A DNA stretch of 64,000 nt. Origin: Harmothoe impar (lineage: Eukaryota; Annelida; Polychaeta; Phyllodocida; Polynoidae). This document shows positions 42,801 to 52,039 of this stretch, piece after piece (position 1 is the stretch's first letter; every line of letters begins with the position of its first letter). Made by a program: the position numbers and the translations under genes. Under the pieces are notes generated by a model. The model was not told the origin of the DNA. It ran no database searches and saw nothing but the letters and a program-made list of their open reading frames with translations. The stretch is from assembly GCA_947462335.1 (NCBI GenBank), contig OX381704.1:120338065-120402064 (forward strand), in the 5' to 3' direction.

Positions 42801-45800
42801 TGCCCAGCTACAGCCTGTGTGGTGGAAGCATGCTGCCCAGTTACAGCCTGTGTGGTACCTGGAAACATGCTGCCCAGTTACAGCCTGTACCCGGAAGCAT
42901 GCTGCCCAGTTACAGCCTGTGTGGTACCTGGAAGCATGCTGCCCAGTTACAGCCTGTGTGGTACCTGGAAGCATGCTGCCCAGTTACAGCTTGTACCTGG
43001 AAGCATGCTGCCCAGTTACAGCCTGTGTGGTACCTGGAAGCATGCTACCCAGTTACAGCCTGTGAGGTACCTGGAAGCATGCTGCCCAGTTACAGCCTTT
43101 ACCTGGAAGCATGCTGCCCAGTTACAGCCTGTACCTGGAAGCATGCTGCCCAGTTACAGCCTGTACCTGGAAGCATGCTGCCCAGTTACAGCCTGTGTGG
43201 TACCTGGAAGCATGCTGCCCAGTTACAGCCTTTACCTGGAAGCATGCTGCCCAGTTACAGCCTGTAACTGGAAGCATGCTGCCCAGTTACAGCCTGTACC
43301 TGGAAGCATGCTGCCCAGTTACAGCCTGTGTGGTACCTGGAAGCATGCTACCCAGTTACAGCCTGTGAGGTACCTGGAAGCATGCTGCCCAGTTACAGCC
43401 TATGAGTTGCCTGGAAACATGCTGTGCAGTTACAGCCTGTGTGGTACCTGGAAGCATGCTGCCCAGTTACAGCCTGTACCTGGAAGCATGCTGCCCAGTT
43501 GCAGCCTGTGTGGTACCTGGAAGCATGCTGCCCAGTTACAGCCCATGTGGTACCTGGAAGCATGCTGCCCAGTTACAGCCTGTGTGGTACCTGGAAGCAT
43601 GCTGCCCAGTTACAGCCTGTACCTGGAAGCATGCTGCCCAGTTAGAGCCTGTGTGGTACCTGGAAGCCTGCTGACCAGTTAAAGCCTGTGAGGTACATGG
43701 AAGCATGCTGCCCAGTTACAGCCTGTGTGGTGGAAGCATGCTGCTCAGTTACAGCCTGTGTGGTACCTGGAAGCATGCTGCCCAGTTACAGCCTGTGTGG
43801 TACCTGGAAGCATGCTGCCCAGTTACAGCCTGTGTGGTACCTGGAAGCATGCTGCCCAGTTACAGCCTGTGTGGTGGAAGCATGCTGCCCAGTTACAGCC
43901 TGTGTGGTACCTGGAAGCATGCTGCCCAGTTACAGCCTGTATGGTGGAAGCATGCTGCCCAGTTACAGCCTGTGTGGTACCTGGAAGCATGCTGCCCAGT
44001 TACAGCCTGTGTGGTACCTGGAAGCATGCTGCCCAGTTACAGCCTGTGTGGTACCTGGAAGCATGCTGCCCAGTTACAGCCTGTGTGGTGGAAGCATGCT
44101 GCTCAGTTACAGCCTGTGTGGTACCTGGAAGCATGCTGCCCAGTTACAGCCTGTGTGGTGGAAGCATGCTGCCCAGTTACAGCCTGTGTGGTACCTGGAA
44201 GCATGCTGCCCAGTTACAGCCTGTTCCTGGAAGCATGCTGCCCAGTTACAGCCTGTGTGGTACCTGGAAGCATGCTGCCCAGTTACAGCCTGTGTGGTAC
44301 CTGGAAGCATGCTGCCCAGTTACAGCCTGTTCCTGGAAGCATGCTGCCCAGTTACAGCCTGTGTGGTACCTGGAAGCATGCTGCCCAGTTACAGCCTGTG
44401 TGGTGGAAGCATGCTGTCCAGTTACAGCCTGTGTGGTGGAAGCATGCTGCCCAGTTACAGCCTGTTTTGGTACCGGGGACCAGTTACATTTTATGGGTTT
44501 TACCTTGAAGGAGTCCTCTATTGAAGTATCCACCTCAGGTATGGTGAGATCCCAAGTGTAATTCAGAATGACCCATGTTACATCACTAGGGTTACTGAAT
44601 CTATATCCTACAAACAAAATGAGAAAAAGTGAATATTGAAATGCTTATTTAGCTTTTTTTGGCTTCATTGATTATTCCTGGGGACACCAGAGTGGACAAA
44701 AATGAGAAAAATTGGCCAAATATGTTCCTCTCTATCAAAAAAACAATAGTTCCCTCAGAACATGTATTCTAATTTGGTAATCTCCTTGACTGTGCACAAC
44801 TATATCTAACCACTGCAAATAAATTGAGCTGCCTCAATGACATAATTCCTTACCAGATTTGACGGCGCGTTTCCTGCGTGTGGTGTTCTGGTCTCTCTCC
44901 ATGAGACTGAGATCGTCTAATTTACAGCGGGGAGTTTTTATCATGCGGCAGGTGCCTTCATCCAATCTCCCAGTGACAGGCAGACCCAGAGTTCTTCAGG
45001 ACAGGAGAGAGGTGTATAGCTTTATTACTGTAGTCAATGACCACTTTGTCACCTCAACCTACAGGCTGGGATTCAGTTGATAAAGTTTTGGGAAGGTTGC
45101 CATTGATGAGGACACACACTATATTCTGCATGAATGTTCGCATTTAAGTACATTTAGGATGCCTTAAAGGAACACTTTAAGCAGCTTTAGAATTACTAAT
45201 GCCATGTACAGTTCACTGAAAGGTCAAGATGGCATTAAGAGGTATTTACTCAAATTAAACAATGCACTATGGTATCTGGACACATAGAAACCTATACCTA
45301 GCATGCAAACTAATTTATTTCTGATATGTCGGTGGCCTTCTTATATTTCACTGTTACACTGTGTTCAGCTTTTTGTGAATTATTAATCAGCACCATGTTT
45401 TTAGGTCAGATCCCTGCACAAGCCAGTGTACTACCCAATGGGCACAGAACATTGAATCAACATTGATAAATGGTTGTCAATGTTGATTCAATGTTAATCC
45501 AACATTGATTCAATGTTGAACTGAATTTTGTGTCCACTGGGTAAATGGTTTAATAACTAAACACAAAATGTTATAAATATGCTCAAAACACAGTCTCTGT
45601 CCGTACCTCTGGAACCTGCTGTAAGCTTCACCAGCAGAGCCCGGGGCACTGAGGCGTGCTGCGATGGTTTTCACGTCCCTTGTGACTGCACCCAGGTAGC
45701 CGAACGCTGCAAGGTGCATCTAGAAAATTGACAGATATACTTTCTATATTAGGTTAATTCTCATGAAATGTAATCACACAGACAGAAGTGTAAATGCCAC

Positions 45801-48800
45801 ACATAGTCATTCACCTTATGTCTGATTTTGAAAAAATAAAAGAAATTGTTTTAATTGTTGTTTAAGATAGAATTGAAATTCAGCTACTAAAAAAGTTAAG
45901 ACAAATAAGATCATCTTAATAGTCTGATTAAGATAACACTCTAAACGTTTGTCGTCTCACCTGGAAGAGCTATCCCGTGCGTACTAGGCTACCCACCATT
46001 TTTGGCATAGGACTCGCGGAATCAATTCTTTTATAATGAATTCCTTGAACCGAGAGTGAGAGTTTTAGAATGGTATACTAAAAAATATTGGTAGAATCTG
46101 ATGACAACAACTTTGAAATTTTAAACCTTTTGGTCATAGAAGTTTTGTTGGTGGTGCCTTATTTGTTGACTTTACTAAGGCATTTGAGAGTGATTTGCAT
46201 CAAAACTTGCTAGGAATAATATCTTTTACAGGTCTTTGTTACCAAGAGTATAAGTCATAAAGCTAGTGGAGTAATAATGAGTCTACCTTGTTGTTGCCGT
46301 CCAAGGGCAGTAACAATGAGTCTAACTTGCATAGAATCTTTTTACCCCACATGAAGTATGATATGGTTTAACACAATGGTCAGTCTTAGGTCCTTTATTG
46401 TTCGTCTTATATATATATAGATGATGTCACAAACACTTTTGAATAGATAGCTCAAGGTCAAATTGTATGCTATTGATATTGTCACTTTTTTATGCTGAAA
46501 AGGATACTGTCGCTGATACCGACAGATACCTGCCAGCGCACAATTTCATAATGACTTCCATTATAAGACCAATGACAAGTTGGTTTTATCAAATATCTAA
46601 ATGTACATATATATGTTGATATGGGTACTAGATGTGATAGGCCTAAATAGTGGTTCTATTGAATATATGTAATACTTGTATTTAACATGTATATATGTAT
46701 ATGAATATATACATATATACATGCCCATTGGCATTCTCTAATTGGCCCTTTTTGCCTCTCTCATAGAAGAGATAAGTAGGGCTTTGTTTGCTTCATTCAA
46801 TATTTACATATAGGTACATATATATGACAATTAATTTTCACAACGCAAGCAGGTGTGAAAACACTGCAGGGCTCACTGCCTACTGGGTGAAGTGGAGGAG
46901 CACAGATGAAAAGTCTATAGAAAAAGCTTATTCATATGTGATTTAACATTACAATAAACCCAGTTTACAACACCCTTACATCCTTGGTTTACTGGTTTCC
47001 CTATTTATGTATACCATAACACCCTCATAATGTAGCACTAGGAATGCTATGACCTAGGATCACCTGACAGAGTATGTACCCAACCTTGGTATTACCGACC
47101 TATGAGTATTGGTGCAGACATGGGTCATGTCCCCGTTCTGGTTGACCCATCACACTAGGTACCCACTCTCCACATTGTCCTCTTGGTATGTCTCCATTCT
47201 AGTTCACCCTGTCATCTTACAGCATGTGTGTATGGTGTAAGACCATCTCTAAAGGGTGGATGCCATCTTACAGCATGTATGGTATATAACCATCAGTCGG
47301 ACCTGCTGACCTACTAACTGGACTGTGTCACCTACCGTCTTCGACGTAACAAGCGGCCTGGGCGCTCATAAAATTATCTTTATGGTAGTTTCAGTACTTA
47401 AGAGTTTAACTGTCTCCAAAATCGTGAAATTTGGGCCTCTGTTCTAGTCTAAAAATGCCCCAAAAAGGGAGGGGGGCGCTTATCAGGGGGAGGGCACTTA
47501 TTGCGCCGAATACGGTAATCCACTTCTGGGACATGAGACGGTCCTTCAAGCATCATCTATATGTTCAGTGGGAGGGATAGACTGTGCTGATATCACCATA
47601 TCAATGCTTTGAGTCAATCTAGGGAGGTTCATGCTACAAACATGGGGGAACATTTTTGCTTTGTTTTCTTTTTCAATTATGCTGTCAAATATGAGTTACC
47701 CATTCTTAAGGACTAGGCCTACCATTGCCATACATTAGGACAAGGTCCACTTAGTAGGGTCTGTTCACACCATTCTTCATATTCTTAGACCCTGTAACAT
47801 CAGACTTTATGGTCAATAAATGATTAAAACCCTTCCAAAAAACAACAACATTTGAAGGCTTTTTCCCATCTAATCTATGCTAACCTTATGTAGGTGATGC
47901 CCAGCAATACCACAATGCTGGTCCTGTTTGTGCTAGTCTCATTAAAAATGTTAACATCAGTTATCTTTAAATTATATAAATTTTGTATCCCTCTTTCTTT
48001 TTACAAAATGTTCCTTTTAACAGACCAGGGGGCTGTTGCAAAACTAAATTTACGTTTAGAAACATATTTACGTTTTGATTAAAGTTTTTTTAAATAGTTT
48101 ATGTTAGTGTTTAAGAATTTGCATTAATATTAGCGAATATTTCAAATTTATGCTGTGGTCTTAAAATTTTGGCAAATTTACACACTTGTCGCACACTAGC
48201 TGGAAAGGTGAGGTGAACAAATAAAGTCAATAACATTAAAAATACGTCCATGACGTTAAAATTTCTGTAACATAAATTTGGTTTTGTAACACCCCCTTGA
48301 AAAAACGCAATCTTGTTGTGCTTCGTTTTTTTATTGTTTTTTGTAACAGACCCCAGGGAGCTCAAATATTTTTTGTATTCAAGTTTTCAAAATTTGCCCT
48401 CTTTGAAAAGGAATTTGACATGACATCAGGCATGCCTTTTAGGCTCTTCATTTCTAGGTATTGTAACTTTTACTTGATATACTTCTGTTTTTTTCATGAT
48501 ATACTTTTTAGGTCTAATTGCTCCTAGAATTTTTTGTGCATATCCTTCAGAATTGAACCAAAGTTTCGGTATTGCTCTGGAAAATAACATTCATGATGTC
48601 TTACAATGCCATATATCAGTTTACAGTATCTAATTCCATGATTTATCAGAGTATTCAGAATTGCACCGTTTCACTCTAAGTCAGCCAAAATGCACCTTGA
48701 GTCAGCCATATTACAACAACCAGAATATGTGGAATAAACCTGTAATTTCCTGATTGGATTGGCTGACATGAATGCATTCATCATATATCAATATGTTACA

Positions 48801-50157
48801 ACTAACAATAGAGAAAGAAAAGAATTTATTGAATATGGAATAATCAAGACAAAGTCAGTACTGTACCTCAGGTGAATACAACTGCATTATGAGCTATCAA
48901 TACAAGTAAATATTACTTTTATGAGCAATGAGGACTAAATATAACATTTTAGACATTCAGTATGGAGTTATATTGAATATATTGGGGCCTCTGCCCCCTC
49001 ACCCGCTTTTCCCACCTCTTTTTGTGTTTCACCCTTGCCCTCTATACACTACACAAGTATGCCTGCTATCCTTAACCCTCTAGTAGAAGAGGATATTCTG
49101 GAAGGAGGAGGTATTCACAAGGGTAGGGGGAGAGTTCTTAGACAAAAAATCAGGGTGAGAGAATTCCAGGGGAGGTTCCAGAGAAGAAAATCCCATGGTT
49201 GACTCAGGGTATGAGGTGGCTGACTTAGGGTGAATTCATGGCTGACTTAAGGTGAAATGGGTATACCTTATGAAATCAGTCCTAAATGTAACTTAGGAAA
49301 TTAATTTTGCTCAATAAATTCATGATTTGTGTAATTTAGATCATATCCAGCTCACAAAACCAATCGATACTGTGTATAAAAGGAACAAATGCTTCAAATC
49401 AACTACCAAAGAGTATGAGAAGTGGATAGATTTTCATTCTCTGTTTGTCAAAACAAGTCAAACAGGGGTACTTCTGACCGATTTTACAGTATGAAAAAGA
49501 GTAATGATGCAGATGCAAATATACAGACTCCACAGCACAGTGGAAGAAGGCATGCCTTCATATCCAATGGTTGATGGTTCTCGCCCCGGTCAGGCAACAT
49601 TTTAGGACAATTTGATATAACTTGTTCCAATATGAGACAAAGGTCCCTTGGTGATCTATGGTCAAACTAGAGAATGTACCTACACAGAAAACTGTGCAGT
49701 GAATGGAATTGGCATCATATTGACCCACCTTAAGCAAGACATATTTCAGTCAAAGATGACTAAAATAAACAAAAGCATTCATAATTTTTGTCATATATTG
49801 CAAAAAAAAGTATGATTACATATGCATGAGACTTACCATAGCGCGATCCTCATCAAGACCGTCACATGGGTTCTCCCTTCCAGTAGCTGGTGGCCCAGGT
49901 GGCCCAGGTGGCCCAGCTGGTGGTGGTGGAGGCGCTTGTGGTGGTGGGGGTGCTGGCGGTGGTGGGGGTGAGGGTGCTGGCGGTGGTGGGGGTTGTGCAG
50001 GTGGCCCTGGTCGCACCGGTGTTGGGGGTCCTGCCGGTGGGATGGGTCGTAAGGGTATCGCGGGTGGCCCAGCAGGCACGGGTGGCAAAGGGCCCCTGGG
50101 TGCCCCTTGTATGCTGGGTACCAGGAGCAGCAGGCTGAGCAGCAGCAGGGTCTCCAT
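30011..50157 (-). CDS. Gene B: secreted matrix metalloproteinase with three EGF repeats and a hemopexin-like C-terminus
   Basis: Fourteen coding exons on the - strand, from 5' to 3': 49837-50157, 45607-45719, 44854-44993, 44504-44607, 36945-37140, 36290-36457, 35640-35756, 35127-35240, 34239-34358, 33112-33171, 32690-32850, 32104-32290, 31007-31242, 30011-30172. They total 2199 nt (732 residues plus stop) with every phase compatible. Order: signal peptide (about 1-18), proline-rich linker, propeptide with cysteine switch PRC (C168), RRKR site (184-187), catalytic domain with HEIGHAIGLAH (304-314) and Met-turn M322, three EGF repeats (about 348-464), then a divergent hemopexin-like domain to the end. 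It should be a secreted zymogen activated by a furin-like protease. Unlike gene A it lacks the structural-zinc histidines (Tyr at 261 and 278, HxD missing). One intron needs a GC donor. A TATA box and non-coding exon lie upstream and AATAAA lies downstream. Confidence 0.9.
30546..30765. mobile_element. MITE with TACCGTAAAAC ends, copy 1
   Basis: TACCGTAAAACATTGGTTAT then AAGCC at the left and the inverted GGCTTATTACCAAGGTTTTA then CGGTA at the right. It lies in a gene B intron. The same terminal motif bounds 54144-54316. Confidence 0.7.
31007..31242 (-). CDS. Gene B exon 13: hemopexin-like domain, part 4
   Basis: Starts FYQFTYSATGPF and ends VELRSTIVFFNGGQYIQMQ, like the VYFFkG.qYwr strand of a last blade. 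Acceptor ATTGCAG, donor AAT/GTGAGT, phase 0. Confidence 0.78.
32104..32290 (-). CDS. Gene B exon 12: hemopexin-like domain, part 3 (GC donor)
   Basis: Encodes STYIWTYTYTRSR, NPSAAFILRCRIQ and YCVFILQQGST. No GT donor gives the phase that exon 13 needs. ACAG/GCATGT does, and then GSTVFYQF aligns with gene A GTTFYQY. The 3' boundary therefore assumes a GC-AG intron. Confidence 0.72.
32690..32850 (-). CDS. Gene B exon 11: hemopexin-like domain, part 2
   Basis: Begins GSTVTYYYGDVHP and ends YWVGKVYFLS, the latter like the GKVYFF strand of a blade. 161 bp, ending in phase 0 at TCA/GTAAGT. Confidence 0.8.
33112..33171 (-). CDS. Gene B exon 10: start of the hemopexin-like domain
   Basis: Encodes LCVIDAAFALRSFYSFTIR. 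CVIDAAF matches the cysteine plus FDA start of hemopexin blade 1 and gene A CSIDAAF. 60 bp, phase 1-1. Confidence 0.78.
33855..33931 (+). other. Exon-like open segment, antisense to gene B
   Basis: Between TTTTCAG and CCCG/GTAAGG the frame reads DFMVGYKSLVSTIGEVVRAR then YSMLP. Both splice-like borders fit, but I recognise no family and see no neighbours. Possibly a decayed retroelement or chance. Confidence 0.2.
34239..34358 (-). CDS. Gene B exon 9: EGF repeat 3
   Basis: CTSTPCYNRGTC and YTCTCRSGYAGTNCQ form an EGF domain. 120 bp, phase 1-1, acceptor ATTGCAG, donor A/GTAAGT. Confidence 0.93.
35127..35240 (-). CDS. Gene B exon 8: EGF repeat 2 (calcium-binding type)
   Basis: DFDECASSPCVNGGTC and YSCHCPAGYGGTNCE form an EGF domain; DFDEC fits the calcium-binding start. 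114 bp, phase 1-1, donor G/GTAAGG. Confidence 0.93.
35640..35756 (-). CDS. Gene B exon 7: EGF repeat 1
   Basis: CASSPCQNGGGC and YECVCVPGYSGDNCE give a textbook six-cysteine EGF-like domain. 117 bp, phase 1-1, donor A/GTAGGT. Confidence 0.93.
36290..36457 (-). CDS. Gene B exon 6: zinc-binding active site
   Basis: Encodes LPWVAIHEIGHAIGLAH, a perfect HExxHxxGxxH, then GYAIMFPYYTG with the Met-turn and DDIKGIQSIYGG closing the domain. 168 bp, phase 1 at both ends. The catalytic machinery is intact. Confidence 0.95.
36821..36902. repeat. (AT)n microsatellite
   Basis: 28 AT dinucleotides followed by interrupted TATATATGTA runs, ~40 bp beyond the donor of the gene B catalytic exon 5. Confidence 0.98.
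36945..37140 (-). CDS. Gene B exon 5: catalytic domain, structural zinc site degenerate
   Basis: Begins QWQNAGNIRF and contains QFAYGDGPFDILGYAYYP then GDIYFDEYENW. The family framework is clear, but the HxD pair is deleted and the two later histidines are tyrosines. 196 bp, donor G/GTAAGC, phase 1. Confidence 0.92.
37499..44466. repeat. ~7-kb minisatellite filling gene B intron 4
   Basis: About 200 tandem units sharing GCATGCTGCCCAGTTACAGC, then one of three tails that give lengths of 37 bp (CTGTGTGGTACCTGGAA), 33 bp (CTGTGTGGTGGAA) or 32 bp (CTGTACCTGGAA). The 37-bp unit contains no stop in any + frame, so long overlapping open frames appear on that strand; none is a gene. SphI (GCATGC) and KpnI (GGTACC) palindromes recur. 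The array ends ~35 bp from the exon 4 donor. Confidence 0.97.
41017..41608. repeat. ~310-bp higher-order repeat inside the minisatellite
   Basis: The distinctive order TTTCAGCC, CCTGGGTGG, GTACCTTGAAG, GTGATAGCATGCTGCCCTG, GTGGAGGAAG occurs twice, at about 41017-41300 and 41327-41608, showing a recent multi-unit duplication. Confidence 0.85.
44504..44607 (-). CDS. Gene B exon 4: start of the catalytic domain
   Basis: Encodes YRFSNPSDVTWVILNYTWDL then TIPEVDTSIEDSFK, aligning to the opening strand and helix of MMP catalytic domains. Donor AAG/GTAAAA. The giant minisatellite begins within about 35 bp of this donor. Confidence 0.88.
44854..44993 (-). CDS. Gene B exon 3: cysteine switch and furin-type site
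   Basis: Encodes TLGLPVTGRLDEGTC, MIKTPRCKLDDLS and NTTRRKRAVKS. GLPVTGRLDEGT is the canonical MMP propeptide segment, PRC is the zinc-locking cysteine switch and RRKR a furin-type site. 140 bp, same as gene A; acceptor after a pyrimidine tract. Confidence 0.93.
45433..45542. mobile_element. 110-bp MITE
   Basis: The ends are ACCCAATGGGCACAGAA and the complement TTTTGTGTCCACTGGGT, with AACATTGATTCAATGTT motifs inside. A related piece lies at 26045-26120. Confidence 0.75.
45607..45719 (-). CDS. Gene B exon 2: MMP propeptide, first part
   Basis: Encodes HLAAFGYLGAVTRDVKTIAA and ends YSRFQR, with GYLG matching gene A. The acceptor is TTTTCTAG and the donor AG/GTACGG. 113 bp as in gene A. Confidence 0.88.
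46130..46600 (+). pseudogene. Decayed LINE reverse transcriptase fragment
   Basis: VGGALFVDFTKAFES matches the RT FxDxxKAFD motif. CAGTCTTAGGTCCTTTATTG matches the GSVLGPLLF motif with a frame change. KLYAIDIV sits where YADD is expected. Several frameshifts. In gene B intron 1. Confidence 0.5.
46829..46935. repeat. Fragment of the 13436-13840 MITE family
   Basis: TAATTTTCACAACGCA, GGTGTGAAAACACT and GGGCTCACTGCCTACTGGGT match the left arm and interior of the palindromic element in gene A. Confidence 0.8.
48027..48297. mobile_element. MITE with AGGGGGTGTTACAAAAC-like ends
   Basis: AGGGGGCTGTTGCAAAACTA at the left and GGTTTTGTAACACCCCCT at the right are inverted copies, continuing into AAATTTA. 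The inside is AT-rich with TTACGTTT motifs. Confidence 0.7.
48298..49830. other. Gene B intron 1, 5' part
   Basis: AT-rich, no gene. GACTTAGGGTGAA and GACTCAGGGT motifs recur at 48660-48710 and 49200-49260. Confidence 0.5.
49837..50157 (-). CDS. Gene B exon 1: signal peptide and proline-rich linker
   Basis: METLLLLSLLLLVPSIQG is a classic signal peptide, cleaved near QGA. About 70 residues rich in Pro, Ala and Gly follow, with runs of up to five prolines, then ENPCDGLDEDRAM. The donor is ATG/GTAAGT, phase 0. The linker lies before the propeptide, an unusual place in an MMP. The opposite strand is open here only because of the GC-rich repeat. Confidence 0.88.
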
Positions 50158-50667
50158 GTCTACCTCCAGTCTCTACTGACAGTGGGTGTACGATGGATAT
50201 GGCTCTTCACCACAGGGGTGGGTACCCAAGAAGCCTTCTAGGGAACAGTCAGTTAATGTGGGAGGGGGGGGTTCTTTGTGGATATTATGATTACACTAAA
50301 CAAATGTTGGTCTGTCCATATTCCTTTAATGAATTGTAGTATACACTTGTAATGATTTATAGCAATTGTATCAGTACTTCTATCAAATCATTCCCTTCCT
50401 CCTTGGGACTACCTTAAGAGCAGGAATAGAATAATAATAATGTTAGTTGACCAATTATTTCATCACCGATGTACCCCACCCAGAACTTAACACCTATATG
50501 CGTCCCATGATCCTGGATTGATATGGTAGCAGGCTAACTGGAGTGATACCCCCCTTACAGATTTAGCACCAAGGTGTGGGTAATTAAACCCCTACACCAC
50601 TATATGACTGGTCCCTACATTATGTCTGCATGTCAAGTTGCTTCACACCGCTGGGTCTGTAACTTAC

Positions 50668-50686
50668 AGAACATTGGGTGCAGCTC
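50668..50686 (-). other. Putative non-coding first exon of gene B
   Basis: Bounded by the expected start about 27-30 nt below the TATA box and by the donor GTAAGT at 50667. The 5' limit is approximate. It contains part of the sequence repeated near 54030. Confidence 0.35.
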
Positions 50687-50712
50687 AGGACACAGTGCAT
50701 GGTCACTGCTGC

Positions 50713-50720
50713 CTTATATA
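50713..50720 (-). promoter_or_regulatory. Probable TATA box of gene B
   Basis: TATATAAG on the - strand. A start site about 30 nt downstream (near 50685) would give a short leader exon ending at a consensus donor, TTCT/GTAAGT (50668/50667). This would splice to the acceptor TTCCCTAG before 50237, placing the ATG at 50157. The same TATA and donor occur in the duplicated segment at 54072-54079. Prediction from sequence only. Confidence 0.5.
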
Positions 50721-51379
50721 CCGTATAGTCTACTAGAGTATTACACCATGTCACGTCCAACATGACTGGCTGCATTACCGTATAACCTCATGTATGAGCC
50801 TAACTCACATATTAGCCACATCTCCAACTTTGACAAATCATATAGGCCGCAGAGGGGGTTTGATTTTGGTGACACTCTGACTTTGCCCTGATCCTATGAA
50901 CCATATTGTGAGAGCAGTATATATAGACTAGAGAGTAACCAAAGATATCACTATGAAGCTCTTTCATTGCTGATTGTGACTAAATTCACCTCTATGTGGC
51001 TTGAGATGGGTGGGTGGTATATATCAGGATATACATCAGGATAATTTCAAATATTTCAAATAAATACTGTGTTTGATTTGGCAATATGGACAACAAAGAC
51101 AACTTTCTGTTAAATTTGAGGGTGTTGCATTTTAGATTTGGAGAGGGCACATTGGAGATTAATTATCTATAGAAAATGTTAAGTTGTAATGAAAAGAAAG
51201 TTGTCTAAGACTTTTTGAAGTCAGAATGTGAAACTAAATAAATGTGTTTTATTGCATGAATCAAGACATTGAGACTTCTGCACTATCTGGTTACAATGCA
51301 AAAGCACCATATTAGAGAACTACTCTCTGGTCTAAAGGTGACATAACTTATCTGCTTTTACTAATTAATTTATGTTGTG

Positions 51380-52030
51380 CAAATTGTACATGTTTCAAAT
51401 GGTTACACATGATAGATTCACATTGTGTAGGAAAGAATCAGGAAGTTGACACCAAAATTTCCTTTGGTCACTTTTTTGTTGTTCAAGTCTTGGGGACCCC
51501 ATGTGTAATGAACACCTCATCATATTCCATTGCTTGGCCCACCCACTGTGTAGTGTTAGATACAGTATAGATCCTGTCTGCCACCACCTCCACCACCAGA
51601 ACTGTGCTGTCTGCTGTGAGTGACAAGAAGTATGTCTGTGTAGTGTTAGATCCTGTCTGCCACCATCTCCAAGATATCCATCTGTGTTGATCACTCTGGT
51701 TGAAAGAGGGAGAAGTGGTGGGTTGCTCCTTATATATCCCTCTTGAAACATAGATCACTGATTGGCTGTCACAATGAATCATTCAATTCAAAAGGTGAGT
51801 TCATTTTCAAAACTCCCAAGACTTAGTGTAGTACCTCCCCAAACTATCTACCTGTTGAGTTTCTGAAACTGACTGTCCAACTCCTCCCACAACCAACCTG
51901 TGAATTCACCAGTGCTGGAAACAAACTGTCAAACGCCCCACAACAATCACGGGTGGCACTAAATGGCACTACATACCGCTACATGGCATTACATTGCATG
52001 ACTTAATGTACTTGGTATATCTCCCTCAAC
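51380..52030. other. Upstream of gene B, no gene supported
   Basis: TGTAGTGTTAGATCCTGTC and TGCCACCACCTCCACCA-type phrases occur in two copies (51550-51600 and 51635-51680). The open frames here are repeat-derived. Confidence 0.45.
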
Positions 52031-52039
52031 GTGTAGAAA

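Larger units (their letters stand above)
50345..50906. repeat. Gene B 5' flank, copy 1 of a duplicated segment
   Basis: Shares long near-identical stretches with 53757-54260: the start around CTTGTAATGATTTATAGC, the TATA region, the donor, and the end around CTTTGCCCTGATC. Small insertions and deletions separate the copies. It contains the probable gene B promoter. Confidence 0.85.

Noticed and set aside
37499..44561. Dozens of long open frames (up to 466 codons), repeating MLPSYSLCG or EACCPVTAC or KHAAQLQPV
   Set aside because: All are readings of one tandem unit that lacks stop triplets in all three + frames; unit lengths shift the frame freely, and the array lies in an intron.
49826..50179. 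Gly-rich + strand frame opposite gene B exon 1
   Set aside because: Shadow of the proline-rich coding exon, which has a signal peptide and correct splicing.
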